A DNA stretch of 64,000 bases, from positions 701,501 through 765,500 of the forward strand of contig CALSLW010000001.1 in assembly GCA_943787295.1 (NCBI GenBank), read 5' to 3'. Both the position numbers and the translations under genes were made by a program. Positions 17,875-26,339 of this stretch are shown here, piece by piece. Position 1 is the stretch's first letter; each line of letters starts with the position of its first letter. Below the pieces are notes generated by a model that was not told the origin of the DNA, did not search any database, and saw only the letters and a program-made list of their open reading frames with translations. Source of the DNA: an uncultured Flavobacteriaceae bacterium. Lineage in GTDB: Bacteria > Bacteroidota > Bacteroidia > Flavobacteriales > Flavobacteriaceae.

Positions 17875-19323
17875 TTAAAGTTCCCAACCTTCTCTATAGG
17901 CTCGCCCAACGAATTGGTTGGCCTCTTCTAGGTTAGTAATTTTCATGGAATTCCCATCCCACAATAATTTTCTTCGACCAAAGTAGTCATAATTATTTTC
18001 AGTTTGATTGCGTAATAAATAGGATCGAATAGCGATATTCCCAATCAATACAGCCTCTGTTAATGGACCTGCATAATCGAATGAAGAGGTCAAGGCTTTG
18101 TGCTCTTTACTGTCAAATCCAGCTTTGATCGCATTGATCCATTTGCGGTGATGTCCATGTTCTGCTTCTGTTTCATTAGGTTGTTTATAGGTAACAACTC
18201 GTTCTCCTTTTTTATACAGCCGCGGATTGTACCCATAGACTCCTGTGGTAATAATTCCGTCTTCCCCAATCATTATTACTCCATTATAATTTCCGGGTTC
18301 CCCTAAAAAGTCTTCTGCGGGAATAAGATCTGGATGTGCGGGACGAATCCCACCATCTGACCACTCAAGGGTTAAAGGAGTTTTATTTATTTCAGTTGCA
18401 TCAAAATTAATGGACACAAAAGAAGAAGGAGGACATCCTTGAGGCAAGTGCTCTGCAGTCCACATTTGTCGATAAACACTTCCTATACTGCATTCTACAG
18501 CGGTAGGATATTTAAGCCCTAATGCCCTAAAAGGAATATCAATTAAATGACACCCCATATCCCCTAAGGCACCTGTACCATACTCCCACCATCCTCGCCA
18601 GTTAAATGGATGCATGGAAGAGTTATACGGAGTCGCTTTTGCAGGTCCTAGCCATAAATCCCAGTCTAAACCTTCTGGAAGATTTTCTGGATCAGGTTTT
18701 GGCATTGGAATTCCCTGTGGCCAAACGGGTCTGTTGGTCCAAACTTTGACCGTATGCACATTCCCTATTTCGCCAGCGTTAATCCATTTTTGCACTTGTA
18801 ATTGTGCTGGATTAGAGGCACCTTGATTTCCCATTTGGGTAACAATTTTTTTCTCTCTTGCGGTTTCTGTAAGTAAACGCGCCTCTTTAATATTATGGGT
18901 TAATGGCTTTTGAACATAAAGGTGAACATTTCTTTCCATTGCAGCCATGGCAATAACAGCATGGGTGTGATCTGGCGTTGAAACAGTTATAGCGTCTAGG
19001 TCTTTTTCTTCAGCTAATAGCTGTCTAAAATCATTGTAAAAGTTAGCATCTGGAAACTTAGTTCTGGCGGCTTTGACCCCGTGCTTTCCAAAAGAATCAA
19101 TATCGCACAAAGCAACGACCCTTTCTCTGCCCCCTACATGAGCATTGATGATATCTGAATGTCCTTTTCCACCACAACCAATAGATGCGATGTTGAGTTG
19201 ATCACTGGGGGCTGTGTATCCCGTACCTCCTAAAACATGTCTAGGAACGATTACAATTGAAGAAGCCACTAGACTTTTCTTGATGAAATCTCTTCTGCTA
19301 GTTATGGGTTTATTTTTCTTCAT
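17875..19323 (-). CDS. Tat-exported Gfo/Idh/MocA family oxidoreductase
   Basis: 482 residues. A twin-arginine signal (TSRRDFIKKSLVASSIVIV) precedes the Rossmann domain with the NAD motif IASIGCGGKGHSD at about residues 46-58; YVQKPLTHN near 138 is the EKP-type motif carrying the conserved Lys, here with Q before the K. The C-terminal alpha/beta half contains the WRGWWEYGTGALGDMGCHL signature common in the flavobacterial subgroup. It likely oxidises a sugar or inositol derivative in the periplasm with tightly held nicotinamide cofactor. First of a three-gene set with SDR and the TIM-barrel protein. Confidence 0.92.
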   Translation of the reverse strand: MKKNKPITSRRDFIKKSLVASSIVIVPRHVLGGTGYTAPSDQLNIASIGCGGKGHSDIINAHVGGRERVVALCDIDSFGKHGVKAARTKFPDANFYNDFRQLLAEEKDLDAITVSTPDHTHAVIAMAAMERNVHLYVQKPLTHNIKEARLLTETAREKKIVTQMGNQGASNPAQLQVQKWINAGEIGNVHTVKVWTNRPVWPQGIPMPKPDPENLPEGLDWDLWLGPAKATPYNSSMHPFNWRGWWEYGTGALGDMGCHLIDIPFRALGLKYPTAVECSIGSVYRQMWTAEHLPQGCPPSSFVSINFDATEINKTPLTLEWSDGGIRPAHPDLIPAEDFLGEPGNYNGVIMIGEDGIITTGVYGYNPRLYKKGERVVTYKQPNETEAEHGHHRKWINAIKAGFDSKEHKALTSSFDYAGPLTEAVLIGNIAIRSYLLRNQTENNYDYFGRRKLLWDGNSMKITNLEEANQFVGRAYREGWEL

Positions 19324-19369
19324 TTTAAAGGCATTTAACTCTTAAAGCTAAGAAAAAAATAATTGCCCT

Positions 19370-19915
19370 TTAGGGAGTCACAAAAGATCCTTTCCATTCT
19401 TGTCCTTGCAAAGTGAAAATGGCACGTTGATGATTAGGACGTTTTAATTGAAGATGATCTATATGGTATGCCCTAAATGTCAATACAACAAAATGATTTT
19501 TACTCCCGTATTCTACCGCATCCATCGCTTTAATTTCTGTTCCAGGAGCGATAAGAGTTGTGTAGTCCTTTTGTGCAGCTTCTTGTTGCTGTGCAAATAA
19601 AGCAGGGTCTTCTCGCTGTGCTATACACTTTGCTTTCACCCGTATTTGCCACAACTTCTTGTGATCGTAAAACAATAATTCCACCTCTGGGTTATGAACG
19701 ATGGATGCCATCTTTGGAGTTCTTAAATCAGTATAAATAGTAAATTCAAAATTGCTAACATCAAACTTCCGCAAGACAACCATGCGAGCCTCTGCTTGTC
19801 CCTCTGGACTTGTTGTTACTAATGAGAAAAATCGAAAAGGATGATTTTTCTTTGTTTTTGTTTTTATCCATGCCGTTTCACAAGACTTTAATACACTATC
19901 GAGCATTTGGTACAT
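19370..19915 (-). CDS. Pyridoxamine 5'-phosphate oxidase family FMN-binding protein
   Basis: 181 residues with the split-barrel fold of the PNPOx family: FFSLVTTSPEGQAEARMVVLRK and ELLFYDHKKLWQIRVKAKC are typical strands around the FMN site. It lacks the full C-terminal segment of true PdxH (over 210 residues), so a general FMN-dependent oxidase/reductase or a heme-related member is more likely than vitamin B6 salvage. Its start lies 20 bases inside the end of the preceding DUF3089 gene, so the two are probably coupled. Confidence 0.85.
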   Translation of the reverse strand: MYQMLDSVLKSCETAWIKTKTKKNHPFRFFSLVTTSPEGQAEARMVVLRKFDVSNFEFTIYTDLRTPKMASIVHNPEVELLFYDHKKLWQIRVKAKCIAQREDPALFAQQQEAAQKDYTTLIAPGTEIKAMDAVEYGSKNHFVVLTFRAYHIDHLQLKRPNHQRAIFTLQGQEWKGSFVTP

Positions 19916-20915
19916 GATTACGTTGCCACTCCATTACTCGATCAACTGAATTTTTCTCAATGTCTTTCCAGAAAAGATTGATATCAGCAAAGTGATAATT
20001 CTTTACAAAAGACAAGAGAAAACGCTTGGGGATTTTTGGGACAGAGGACCAAATCAACCCATCGACCACTTTAAGCTTTAATGCATTAGGATAGATTTCT
20101 CCATCTGCATTTAACACCCCTAAATGTTGTTCAAATGAAGTCGTGGAAGCATTATCCCAACTTACAGGATTTGTTGTCGTTGCGCCTTTATACCACTTTT
20201 CATAAGTAGGAGGATAATTTTTACGTTTATAAGTATTCCAACTTAAATAGCCACCTGTGGCTAAAGGAGTATCCATCTTCTTGAGTTGCTCAAATTCTTT
20301 GTCTTGAATTTTAACCCCAGGGATATAGGCTGCTACAAGTTGTTCTTGCAATGGAGTACCATCAAAAAAATCTTTTAATAACATCGCAGTCATAATACTA
20401 CCTTGACTGTGAGACGCTAAAATTATAGGGCGCCCTTGATTATAATGAGCTAAATAATATTGAAATGCAGCTTTGACATCTTGATACGCAATCATCCTCG
20501 AATCTTCTTCTTGTTTATTGTAGGGCGGAACATAAATTTTATAATGGGATTGACGATAAAAAGGCACATATAAATTCCCCGCTTTTACGAATGCAGAGGC
20601 TTGAAATTTTACCGATCGAGTAATCACATCTTCTCGCAAATCTTTTCTGTTAATGTCTGCGTTCCACAAAGAATCTTTTTTATCGGTTAAAAGTGTTGGA
20701 TAAACAAAAAATACATCGGCACTTTTTTCGACATAGTCTCCTGTGATTTCTTTTAAATCTTCTGGATATTGACACGGTAAAACCGCCCAGTAATACGGTT
20801 TAGAATAATCTGGTGCAGAAGGAACTGCAGTAGCTTCAAAAGAGCTTGTTCTATAAATTGTTTTACAGGAATTTAACAGCAACAATGCCATCGATAGAAA
20901 AATACTTTTTTTCAA
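19896..20915 (-). CDS. DUF3089 alpha/beta-hydrolase lipoprotein
   Basis: 339 residues. The N-terminus is a lipoprotein signal with LLNSC, Cys at 17. The nucleophile elbow is SHSQGS near residue 168, preceded by the pattern AFQYYLAHYNQGRPIILA typical of DUF3089. The opening WAVLPCQYPEDLKE and VFFVYPTLL are also typical of this domain. It is probably an envelope esterase or lipase; substrate unknown. The gene overlaps the PNPOx-family gene by 20 bases. Confidence 0.85.
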   Translation of the reverse strand: MKKSIFLSMALLLLNSCKTIYRTSSFEATAVPSAPDYSKPYYWAVLPCQYPEDLKEITGDYVEKSADVFFVYPTLLTDKKDSLWNADINRKDLREDVITRSVKFQASAFVKAGNLYVPFYRQSHYKIYVPPYNKQEEDSRMIAYQDVKAAFQYYLAHYNQGRPIILASHSQGSIMTAMLLKDFFDGTPLQEQLVAAYIPGVKIQDKEFEQLKKMDTPLATGGYLSWNTYKRKNYPPTYEKWYKGATTTNPVSWDNASTTSFEQHLGVLNADGEIYPNALKLKVVDGLIWSSVPKIPKRFLLSFVKNYHFADINLFWKDIEKNSVDRVMEWQRNHVPNAR

Positions 20916-21029
20916 TTTTTTTTTTTAAAGATACATTAATTTAAGCCAAATGATAAAGTCATCACTGCAAAGCGGCTATGCTATAGGTAAAACCAAAAAA
21001 TGTTTACCTTTAACCTAAATATTCTTGTT

Positions 21030-21785
21030 ATGAAAAAAATCTATTTTGTCCTATATCTTCTTTTTCTAACATTAATTGTTAGCTGTTCTAACAGTAAAAA
21101 AGAAACCCACAAAGAAATTAGCATTGAGAAAAATAAAATCAACGATACTCTTGTTAAAGCTACCATTGTCACTAAATACACCACCGGTGAAAAGGTAAAA
21201 GAAGAAGTACAAGTTATTCAAGGAACTCCTGGCGAAGTCAATGCAAAATTAGACAGCTATAAAAAACAAGTTCTCCAAGAACAAGGGGAGAAAGCTCACG
21301 CTTTACATCAAGAAAAGCAAAGTCAAAAAACGATCAAAAAAGTAAAGTTTAACCTTAACCCTAAAAGTGGCAGCACCGCTAACGGAATGGTTATGTTCAC
21401 TGAAGAAGACGGTAAAGTTACACTAGAAGCGCAAATCAATGGTCTTACTCCTGGAACCCACGCGATTCACGTTCACCACAAAGCAGATTGCTCTTCAGAC
21501 GACGGAAAGTCATCTGGAGGTCACTGGAACCCAACCTTTGCGCCACACGGTGCATGGGGAAGCGAAACTGGTTATCACCGTGGGGACATAGGTAATTTTT
21601 CTGCCGATGAAACGGGTAATGGGATGATTATCTTTAGTACAGATTTATGGTGTATTGGTTGCGAGGATGAAACCAAAAATTTAATCGGAAAAGCCATCAT
21701 AGTGCATCAAGGAGAAGATGATTTAAGTTCCCAACCTTCTGGCGCTGCAGGGGCTCGTGTAAGTTGTGCAGGAATAATCCAGTAA
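21030..21785 (+). CDS. sodC: Cu/Zn superoxide dismutase, lipoprotein
   Basis: Removes superoxide in the envelope. I take the ATG at 21030 (MKKIYFVLYLLFLTLIVSC), as this gives a normal lipoprotein signal with Cys at residue 19; the frame opens 10 codons earlier. The enzyme domain occupies the last 150 residues. Metal ligands visible: HVH in GTHAIHVHHKADC, GGHWNP, HRGDIGNF and VHQGEDD; the C-terminal GARVSCAGI carries the second cysteine and the conserved Arg. Residues about 20-105 form a lysine-rich linker region. It is followed after 19 bases by an ECF sigma gene. Confidence 0.95.
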   Translation: MKKIYFVLYLLFLTLIVSCSNSKKETHKEISIEKNKINDTLVKATIVTKYTTGEKVKEEVQVIQGTPGEVNAKLDSYKKQVLQEQGEKAHALHQEKQSQKTIKKVKFNLNPKSGSTANGMVMFTEEDGKVTLEAQINGLTPGTHAIHVHHKADCSSDDGKSSGGHWNPTFAPHGAWGSETGYHRGDIGNFSADETGNGMIIFSTDLWCIGCEDETKNLIGKAIIVHQGEDDLSSQPSGAAGARVSCAGIIQ

Positions 21786-21804
21786 CCCTTTCTAACATCC
21801 TATA

Positions 21805-22305
21805 GTGACTGTCCCAAAACACGAATCAGAATTTGTAGCCCTACTAGAAGAGCATCAGAACATTGTGCACAGAATCTGCCGTATCTACACGCAAAGCGAG
21901 GCAGAACACAAAGATCTTTTCCAGGAAATTTCTATTCAACTATGGCGATCTTTTGATCGTTTCGAAGGAAAATCTAAGTTCTCTACTTGGATGTATCGTG
22001 TAGGTTTAAACACTGCCATTACACTATACAGGAAAAATAAAAAACGAATAGACACTTATGAAATTAATGAGGAAATTAACGGCATAGAACTCGATGATTA
22101 TGACCCAGTTATTGATGAGCAATTAAACTGGTTGTATGAAGAAATAGAAAAGTTTTCTGAAATTGACAAAGCACTCGTTCTCTTGTACCTAGAAAACAAA
22201 AGATATAACGAGATTGCAGAAACACTAGGGATTTCTACTGTAAATGCTCGGGTAAAAATGAATCGAATTAAACAGCGATTAAAGAAAATGATAAAGCAAG
22301 AATAG
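21805..22305 (+). CDS. ECF-type RNA polymerase sigma factor
   Basis: 166 residues from a GTG start. Region 2 is HKDLFQEISIQLWRSFDRFEGK and FSTWMYRVGLNTAITLYRK; region 4 is the HTH RYNEIAETLGISTVNARVKMNRIKQRLK near the C-terminus. It lies between sodC and a membrane protein with one base to the latter, the layout of a sigma/anti-sigma pair. A role in oxidative or envelope stress is likely by context, not shown. Confidence 0.9.
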   Translation: MTVPKHESEFVALLEEHQNIVHRICRIYTQSEAEHKDLFQEISIQLWRSFDRFEGKSKFSTWMYRVGLNTAITLYRKNKKRIDTYEINEEINGIELDDYDPVIDEQLNWLYEEIEKFSEIDKALVLLYLENKRYNEIAETLGISTVNARVKMNRIKQRLKKMIKQE

Positions 22306-22306
22306 C

Positions 22307-22927
22307 ATGAAGGAGCTTGAGGATTTAAAAAACAAATGGTCTAAGCAAGACTTTAGTCATAGCTTCTCTAAAGAAGACATTAAAGGTTTCTTACAAAAGA
22401 AATCCACCTACTCAATTAAATGGATTTTCTACTTGAGTATAGTAGAGTTTATATTGTATTTGAGTTTCCCACTTTTAGTCCCTAATTATCTGGACTCTTT
22501 TGATTATTACAAAAGCCTAAATTTATTCGAATTCAGTATTATCACAACTGTATTAGGGTATGTTTTACTGATTTATTTTATGTGGCGCTTCTTCCAGAAT
22601 TATAAGAAAATCTCTGTGGCAAATTCGCTTAAAGACCATCTAAGCGCTATTTTAAATACCCGCCGTGCCGTCAATCAATACTTTTACTTCAATGTGGCAA
22701 TATTAATTGTCTTTACCATAGTAGTTTTAGTATCTGCCCTTCAACTCGATAAAAACATGATAGGTTTTCAAGAAGAAAACAGCTCTATATTGACGATGTT
22801 ATTTGTAATCGGTTTAGTAATTGCAGTGATCTTAGGGATTTTTGGACTCCTGTATTACTTTGTTTATGGAAGATTCTTGCGCCCCTTAAAAAACAACGAA
22901 AAAGAATTACTTGAAATAGAAGATTAA
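22307..22927 (+). CDS. Membrane protein, candidate anti-sigma factor
   Basis: 206 residues with an N-terminal cytosolic region (about residues 1-38) ending in SFSKEDIKGFLQKKSTYSIKW, then four hydrophobic segments at about 39-57, 72-94, 126-147 and 159-188. It begins one base after the sigma gene. The pattern of a short charged cytosolic start before the membrane part is seen beside many Bacteroidota ECF sigma genes, so a sigma-binding role is plausible. It has no FecR or zinc anti-sigma motif that I can see, so its mode would be different. Confidence 0.65.
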   Translation: MKELEDLKNKWSKQDFSHSFSKEDIKGFLQKKSTYSIKWIFYLSIVEFILYLSFPLLVPNYLDSFDYYKSLNLFEFSIITTVLGYVLLIYFMWRFFQNYKKISVANSLKDHLSAILNTRRAVNQYFYFNVAILIVFTIVVLVSALQLDKNMIGFQEENSSILTMLFVIGLVIAVILGIFGLLYYFVYGRFLRPLKNNEKELLEIED

Positions 22928-22928
22928 G

Positions 22929-23726
22929 CTACCACTCCCTCTGCTTATTTAAAGACTCTTGCTCTTCGATTTCTTCTGGTGTCAACACTTTCAAGAAAGA
23001 AGGATGTTGCTCAATTGCATACTCGAGCTTTTCGATAATCGACTCCATCGATTCGTTTTCATAATCAAACTCTAAGGGTTCTTTGATGATCATCGATTGA
23101 AGAATTCCTTTCTTCTTGATCAAGAGTCCTTTTTTATCGAAGGATCTTCTAAAACCGTCAATAACGATTGGGACTACAACTGGCTTGTATTTTTTAATGA
23201 TATGAGCAGTTCCTTTACGCAGGGGCTTAAAAGGGGTTGTTGTTCCTTGAGGAAAGGTAATAACCCATCCATCATCCAGCGCTCGTCCTATATTAGAAAT
23301 ATCACTCATTTTAACTTGTCGCTGTACATCTTTCCCTGAATCGCGCCAGGTCCTCTCTATTGAAATAGAACCAGCATAAGCCAATATTCGTGGTAGCAAA
23401 CCAGCTTTCATGGTCTCTTTAGCAGCGATAAAGTAAATATTGAGTTTAGGGTGCCATAAATAGCCAACATTTTTAATGCTGTCGATCCTCCCATGAAGGC
23501 TCGCATTAAACACGTGAAACATCGCGACAACATCGGCAAAATAAGTCTGGTGATTAGAAACAAACAGCACGTTGGTATCTGGCAACTGCTTAATCACCTC
23601 AGAACCTTCAATATTTAACTCATTAAATCCCCTGTACCTTCTATGGGTAAGAAAGCCTAGGTAGCGTATCAACATTCTTTTTAAGAAAAGATACTGACCA
23701 AACGGGGTCTTATCATACAACTTCAT
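22929..23726 (-). CDS. PlsC-like 1-acylglycerol-phosphate acyltransferase family protein
   Basis: 265 residues in the lysophospholipid acyltransferase fold. The usual motif I NHX4D appears as NHQTYFAD (near residue 60), where the Asp lies six rather than five residues after the His, and motif FPEGTR is FPQGTTT near 178. PVVVPIVIDGFRRSF matches the fourth motif. This may be a flavobacterial subgroup with a different acceptor. It may acylate a lipid or be inactive; the changed motifs make straight assignment as PlsC doubtful. Convergent with the membrane protein, one base apart. Confidence 0.8.
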   Translation of the reverse strand: MKLYDKTPFGQYLFLKRMLIRYLGFLTHRRYRGFNELNIEGSEVIKQLPDTNVLFVSNHQTYFADVVAMFHVFNASLHGRIDSIKNVGYLWHPKLNIYFIAAKETMKAGLLPRILAYAGSISIERTWRDSGKDVQRQVKMSDISNIGRALDDGWVITFPQGTTTPFKPLRKGTAHIIKKYKPVVVPIVIDGFRRSFDKKGLLIKKKGILQSMIIKEPLEFDYENESMESIIEKLEYAIEQHPSFLKVLTPEEIEEQESLNKQREW

Positions 23727-23754
23727 ACAATTCTAAAATCGAGTAAAGATAGTA

Positions 23755-24396
23755 TTATTTAGCTAAGTGGATCATTTCCCTTGCTTCTGATAAAATCATT
23801 GCAGTGGCTCCCCACACGCGATATTCACCAAAAACAAACATCGGGACAACTACCTTTGAAGCATAAGAAGCTGTGATAGATCCATCTTGTATAGCATTTT
23901 CCCCTAAAAGATCAGTTAATGGCACTTCAATCACATGATCCACTTCCCCTTCTTCTGCAATAAAATCGGGTCGTTTATCTGTATAAGCTATAAAAGGGTA
24001 CACATAAAAATTACTAGGTGGAATATAAGTAGTTGATAAATCTGTAATCAATTGTATTGTAGCAGGATCTACCCCTACTTCTTCTTGACTTTCGCGCAGG
24101 GCTGTCGCCCAAAAGTCACGATCTCCATCTTCTCTTTTTCCCCCGGGAAAACTAATCTGTCCAGAATGCTTCCCATCATAGGTCGTGCGCTGAATTAAAC
24201 AAAAGTTTATTCGGCTATTTCTATCAGGATAAAGCAACATCAGTACCGCGGCCTTCTTGGCATTTTTGGGCACTTCGAGTAAAGTGTCTTTTGTTCCAAA
24301 TCTTTGCGGCGGAGCCATTTTAAGCTGCGCAGTCAAGCCAGGTTTTGGAATTTCACCTATTTTTGAGGTTAATTGCGCGAGGTAATCTAATGACAT
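23755..24396 (-). CDS. CoA pyrophosphatase (Nudix hydrolase)
   Basis: 213 residues. The Nudix box is complete: GGKREDGDRDFWATALRESQEEVG (residues about 94-117), and upstream LIQRTTYDGKHSGQISFPGG is the UPF0035-type signature that marks CoA pyrophosphatases. Removes pyrophosphate-linked CoA derivatives, probably oxidised CoA. Its start codon directly abuts the start codon of the divergent cyclophilin gene (CATATG), so its promoter must lie inside that gene or upstream of it. Confidence 0.93.
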   Translation of the reverse strand: MSLDYLAQLTSKIGEIPKPGLTAQLKMAPPQRFGTKDTLLEVPKNAKKAAVLMLLYPDRNSRINFCLIQRTTYDGKHSGQISFPGGKREDGDRDFWATALRESQEEVGVDPATIQLITDLSTTYIPPSNFYVYPFIAYTDKRPDFIAEEGEVDHVIEVPLTDLLGENAIQDGSITASYASKVVVPMFVFGEYRVWGATAMILSEAREMIHLAK

Positions 24397-25101
24397 ATGT
24401 TTTCAAGAAAATTCTATAGCATAATAATACTACTAATTTTTGAGATGGCTTGTTCTCCCACTTCAAAAAAGCCCACTCCAAAATCAAAAGTGATCTCTAC
24501 CCCAAAAGTAGTCATGCCTAAAAAAAAGCCCCTCCTTTTAGCGGAACCCTCTCTCCTCTTAAATGAAGACAACGCCATCCCATTTCTATTTGAATATCAA
24601 AAACAAGAACTCCCTAGTCAGGTAGAAATCTCCACTCGTTTTGGCAACATCACAATTGAACTATTTGATGATGCACCTTACCACAAAGCAAATTTTATCT
24701 ATCTGACTCGCTTAGGGTATTTTAACGACACTTTTTTTCATCGTGTGGTCCCTAATTTTGTGATCCAGGGAGGAAATTCTGACCACCCCAACACCAGTAA
24801 AAAAAGACGCATGATAGGGCGCTACTTACTGCCACCAGACGTTAAAAAAGGATTAAAACACCATCGCGGAATAGTCTCTATGCCCAGTAGCGAAATGGAC
24901 AATCCTCATCGTTTAGCTTCCCCCTATGAGTTCTTTATTGTCCAACAAAAAGGAGGCGCATATCACCTTGACGGAAACTACACCCCCTTTGGAAAAGTCA
25001 TTCAGGGTATGGAAGTCGTCGACGCTATTTGCGCACAAGAAATCGATAGCCGTGAAGCACCAATTGACAACATTAGAATGCGTGTTAAAATAGTGGAATA
25101 A
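24397..25101 (+). CDS. Cyclophilin-type peptidyl-prolyl isomerase lipoprotein
   Basis: 234 residues. A lipoprotein signal (MFSRKFYSIIILLIFEMACS, Cys at 19) is followed by a proline/lysine linker and the cyclophilin domain from residue 70: FGNITIELFDDAPYHKANFIYLTRLGYFND, FFHRVVPNFVIQGG and the C-terminal FGKVIQGMEVVDAI. The catalytic Arg is in FHRVVP. Acts in the periplasm or outer membrane on proline bonds of exported proteins. Start codon abuts the Nudix gene on the other strand with no spacer. Confidence 0.93.
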   Translation: MFSRKFYSIIILLIFEMACSPTSKKPTPKSKVISTPKVVMPKKKPLLLAEPSLLLNEDNAIPFLFEYQKQELPSQVEISTRFGNITIELFDDAPYHKANFIYLTRLGYFNDTFFHRVVPNFVIQGGNSDHPNTSKKRRMIGRYLLPPDVKKGLKHHRGIVSMPSSEMDNPHRLASPYEFFIVQQKGGAYHLDGNYTPFGKVIQGMEVVDAICAQEIDSREAPIDNIRMRVKIVE

Positions 25102-25125
25102 AGATATTATATCATATTTTCTTAT

Positions 25126-25133
25126 TATATTTG
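25126..25133 (+). promoter_or_regulatory. Bacteroidota -7 promoter element of oxyR
   Basis: TATATTTG matches TAnnTTTG and sits 22 bases before the oxyR ATG at 25156. No TTG lies about 19 bases upstream, so the -33 element is weak or absent. Confidence 0.5.
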
Positions 25134-25155
25134 AAAAAGTATAAATAATTATAAT

Positions 25156-26076
25156 ATGACACTTACCCAACTCTCTTACATGATTGCCGTAGCCGAAGCA
25201 GGCAACTTTACCATAGCGGCAGAAAAAATATTCGTTACCCAACCTACTTTAAGTATGCAAATCCAAAGACTTGAAGATGAATTAGGGGTTCAAATCTTTA
25301 ACCGTGCAAAAAAACCCATTCGACTTACTAAAGTTGGAGAACAGATCCTCAACCAAGCCAGAAGCATCCTAGCAGAAGCAAAAAGAATGGATGATATCGT
25401 CGCACAAGAAAAAGGCTTTATTGGTGGGGAATTTAAACTAGGCATAATACCTACCGTGATGCCCACCTTACTCCCTATGTTCTTAAATACTTTTATCAAA
25501 AAATACCCTAAGATCAATCTTAAGATTCAAGAGTTGACCACAGACAGCATTATTGTCCAACTCAAAGAAGGAAAAATTGATGCAGGGATCGCAGCTACCC
25601 CGCTTAAATACGACAATATAGAGGAACGCCCCCTCTATTATGAACCTTTTGTAGGATACATCCCAGAGCAACACCGTCTTAGTAAAGTAGGAAAATTAGT
25701 ACAAGAAGATCTTTTAGATGAAAACATACTTGTATTAGAAGAAGGACATTGTTTTCGCAATCAAGCCTTGTCTTTCTGTAACCTAAAGAAAAACAGCACT
25801 TTTGATTTAAAAAGTGGAAGTTTTGAAACCTTGATTAACTTATCCAATGAAGGCCTAGGCATGACCCTTGTTCCCTATCTAAACACCCTAACACTCTCAA
25901 GAGAAAACAAAGACAAACTAAAACATTTTCAAGCCCCACCACCGGCAAGAGAAATTAGCCTTGTCTACCCTAAAAGTCAATTGAAAATTCAAATCATTGA
26001 TGCTTTACAAAAAACCATAGAAGGGATTATAAGAGGTGCCATCGTAATTGAAAATGTAAAAATCGTAAGTCCCTAA
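25156..26076 (+). CDS. oxyR: OxyR, LysR-type peroxide-sensing regulator
   Basis: 306 residues with an N-terminal winged HTH (MTLTQLSYMIAVAEAGNFTIAAEKIFVTQPTLSMQI). The redox-active pair is conserved: EEGHCFRNQALSFC gives Cys199 and Cys208, the same numbering as in E. coli OxyR. When oxidised these form a disulfide that switches the dimer to activation of catalase, peroxiredoxin and related genes. The gene has a promoter motif upstream and ends two bases before the stop of a small convergent gene. It lies near sodC but on a separate transcript. Confidence 0.96.
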   Translation: MTLTQLSYMIAVAEAGNFTIAAEKIFVTQPTLSMQIQRLEDELGVQIFNRAKKPIRLTKVGEQILNQARSILAEAKRMDDIVAQEKGFIGGEFKLGIIPTVMPTLLPMFLNTFIKKYPKINLKIQELTTDSIIVQLKEGKIDAGIAATPLKYDNIEERPLYYEPFVGYIPEQHRLSKVGKLVQEDLLDENILVLEEGHCFRNQALSFCNLKKNSTFDLKSGSFETLINLSNEGLGMTLVPYLNTLTLSRENKDKLKHFQAPPPAREISLVYPKSQLKIQIIDALQKTIEGIIRGAIVIENVKIVSP

Positions 26077-26078
26077 AA

Positions 26079-26252
26079 TCAAGCATCCTGTATCAATACT
26101 GAAGCAGGGAATTCTTTATTGCACCAACACATTAATTTCAATTTGTCAGAAGCCGATAAATCGCATAAAGCTTTGACATACTCTTTTTTGAAAAGTACTG
26201 CGTCAAAACTCACTTTATGCAAGACTGTTTTGTAGAATTCAAGTTGGTTCAT
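26079..26252 (-). CDS. 57-residue conserved-looking small protein
   Basis: A short frame I read from the minus strand: it starts MNQLEFYKTVLHKVSFDAVL, continues with FKKEYVKALCDL and LKLMCWCNKEF, and ends SVLIQDA. The mostly helical, Lys/Leu-rich pattern with an MCWC cysteine pair near residues 41-44 looks protein-like rather than random, and it fits exactly between oxyR (2 bases from its stop) and the padR promoter. I recall similar short proteins in flavobacteria, but no function is known to me. Confidence 0.65.
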   Translation of the reverse strand: MNQLEFYKTVLHKVSFDAVLFKKEYVKALCDLSASDKLKLMCWCNKEFPASVLIQDA

Positions 26253-26320
26253 AATGATTGGTTTGAAACAAACTTATCTTTTAATACAACACAAACTTGT
26301 TGTAGAAATGTTAAAATATG

Positions 26321-26339
26321 TACTATGTATTGCATAATA
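26321..26339 (+). promoter_or_regulatory. Imperfect palindrome, likely PadR operator
   Basis: TACTATG-TATTG-CATAATA is an inverted repeat with 6 of 7 matching positions and a 5-base centre that includes the -33 TTG of the padR promoter. PadR-type dimers bind palindromes of this general size, so binding would block the promoter and give autoregulation. Confidence 0.55.
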
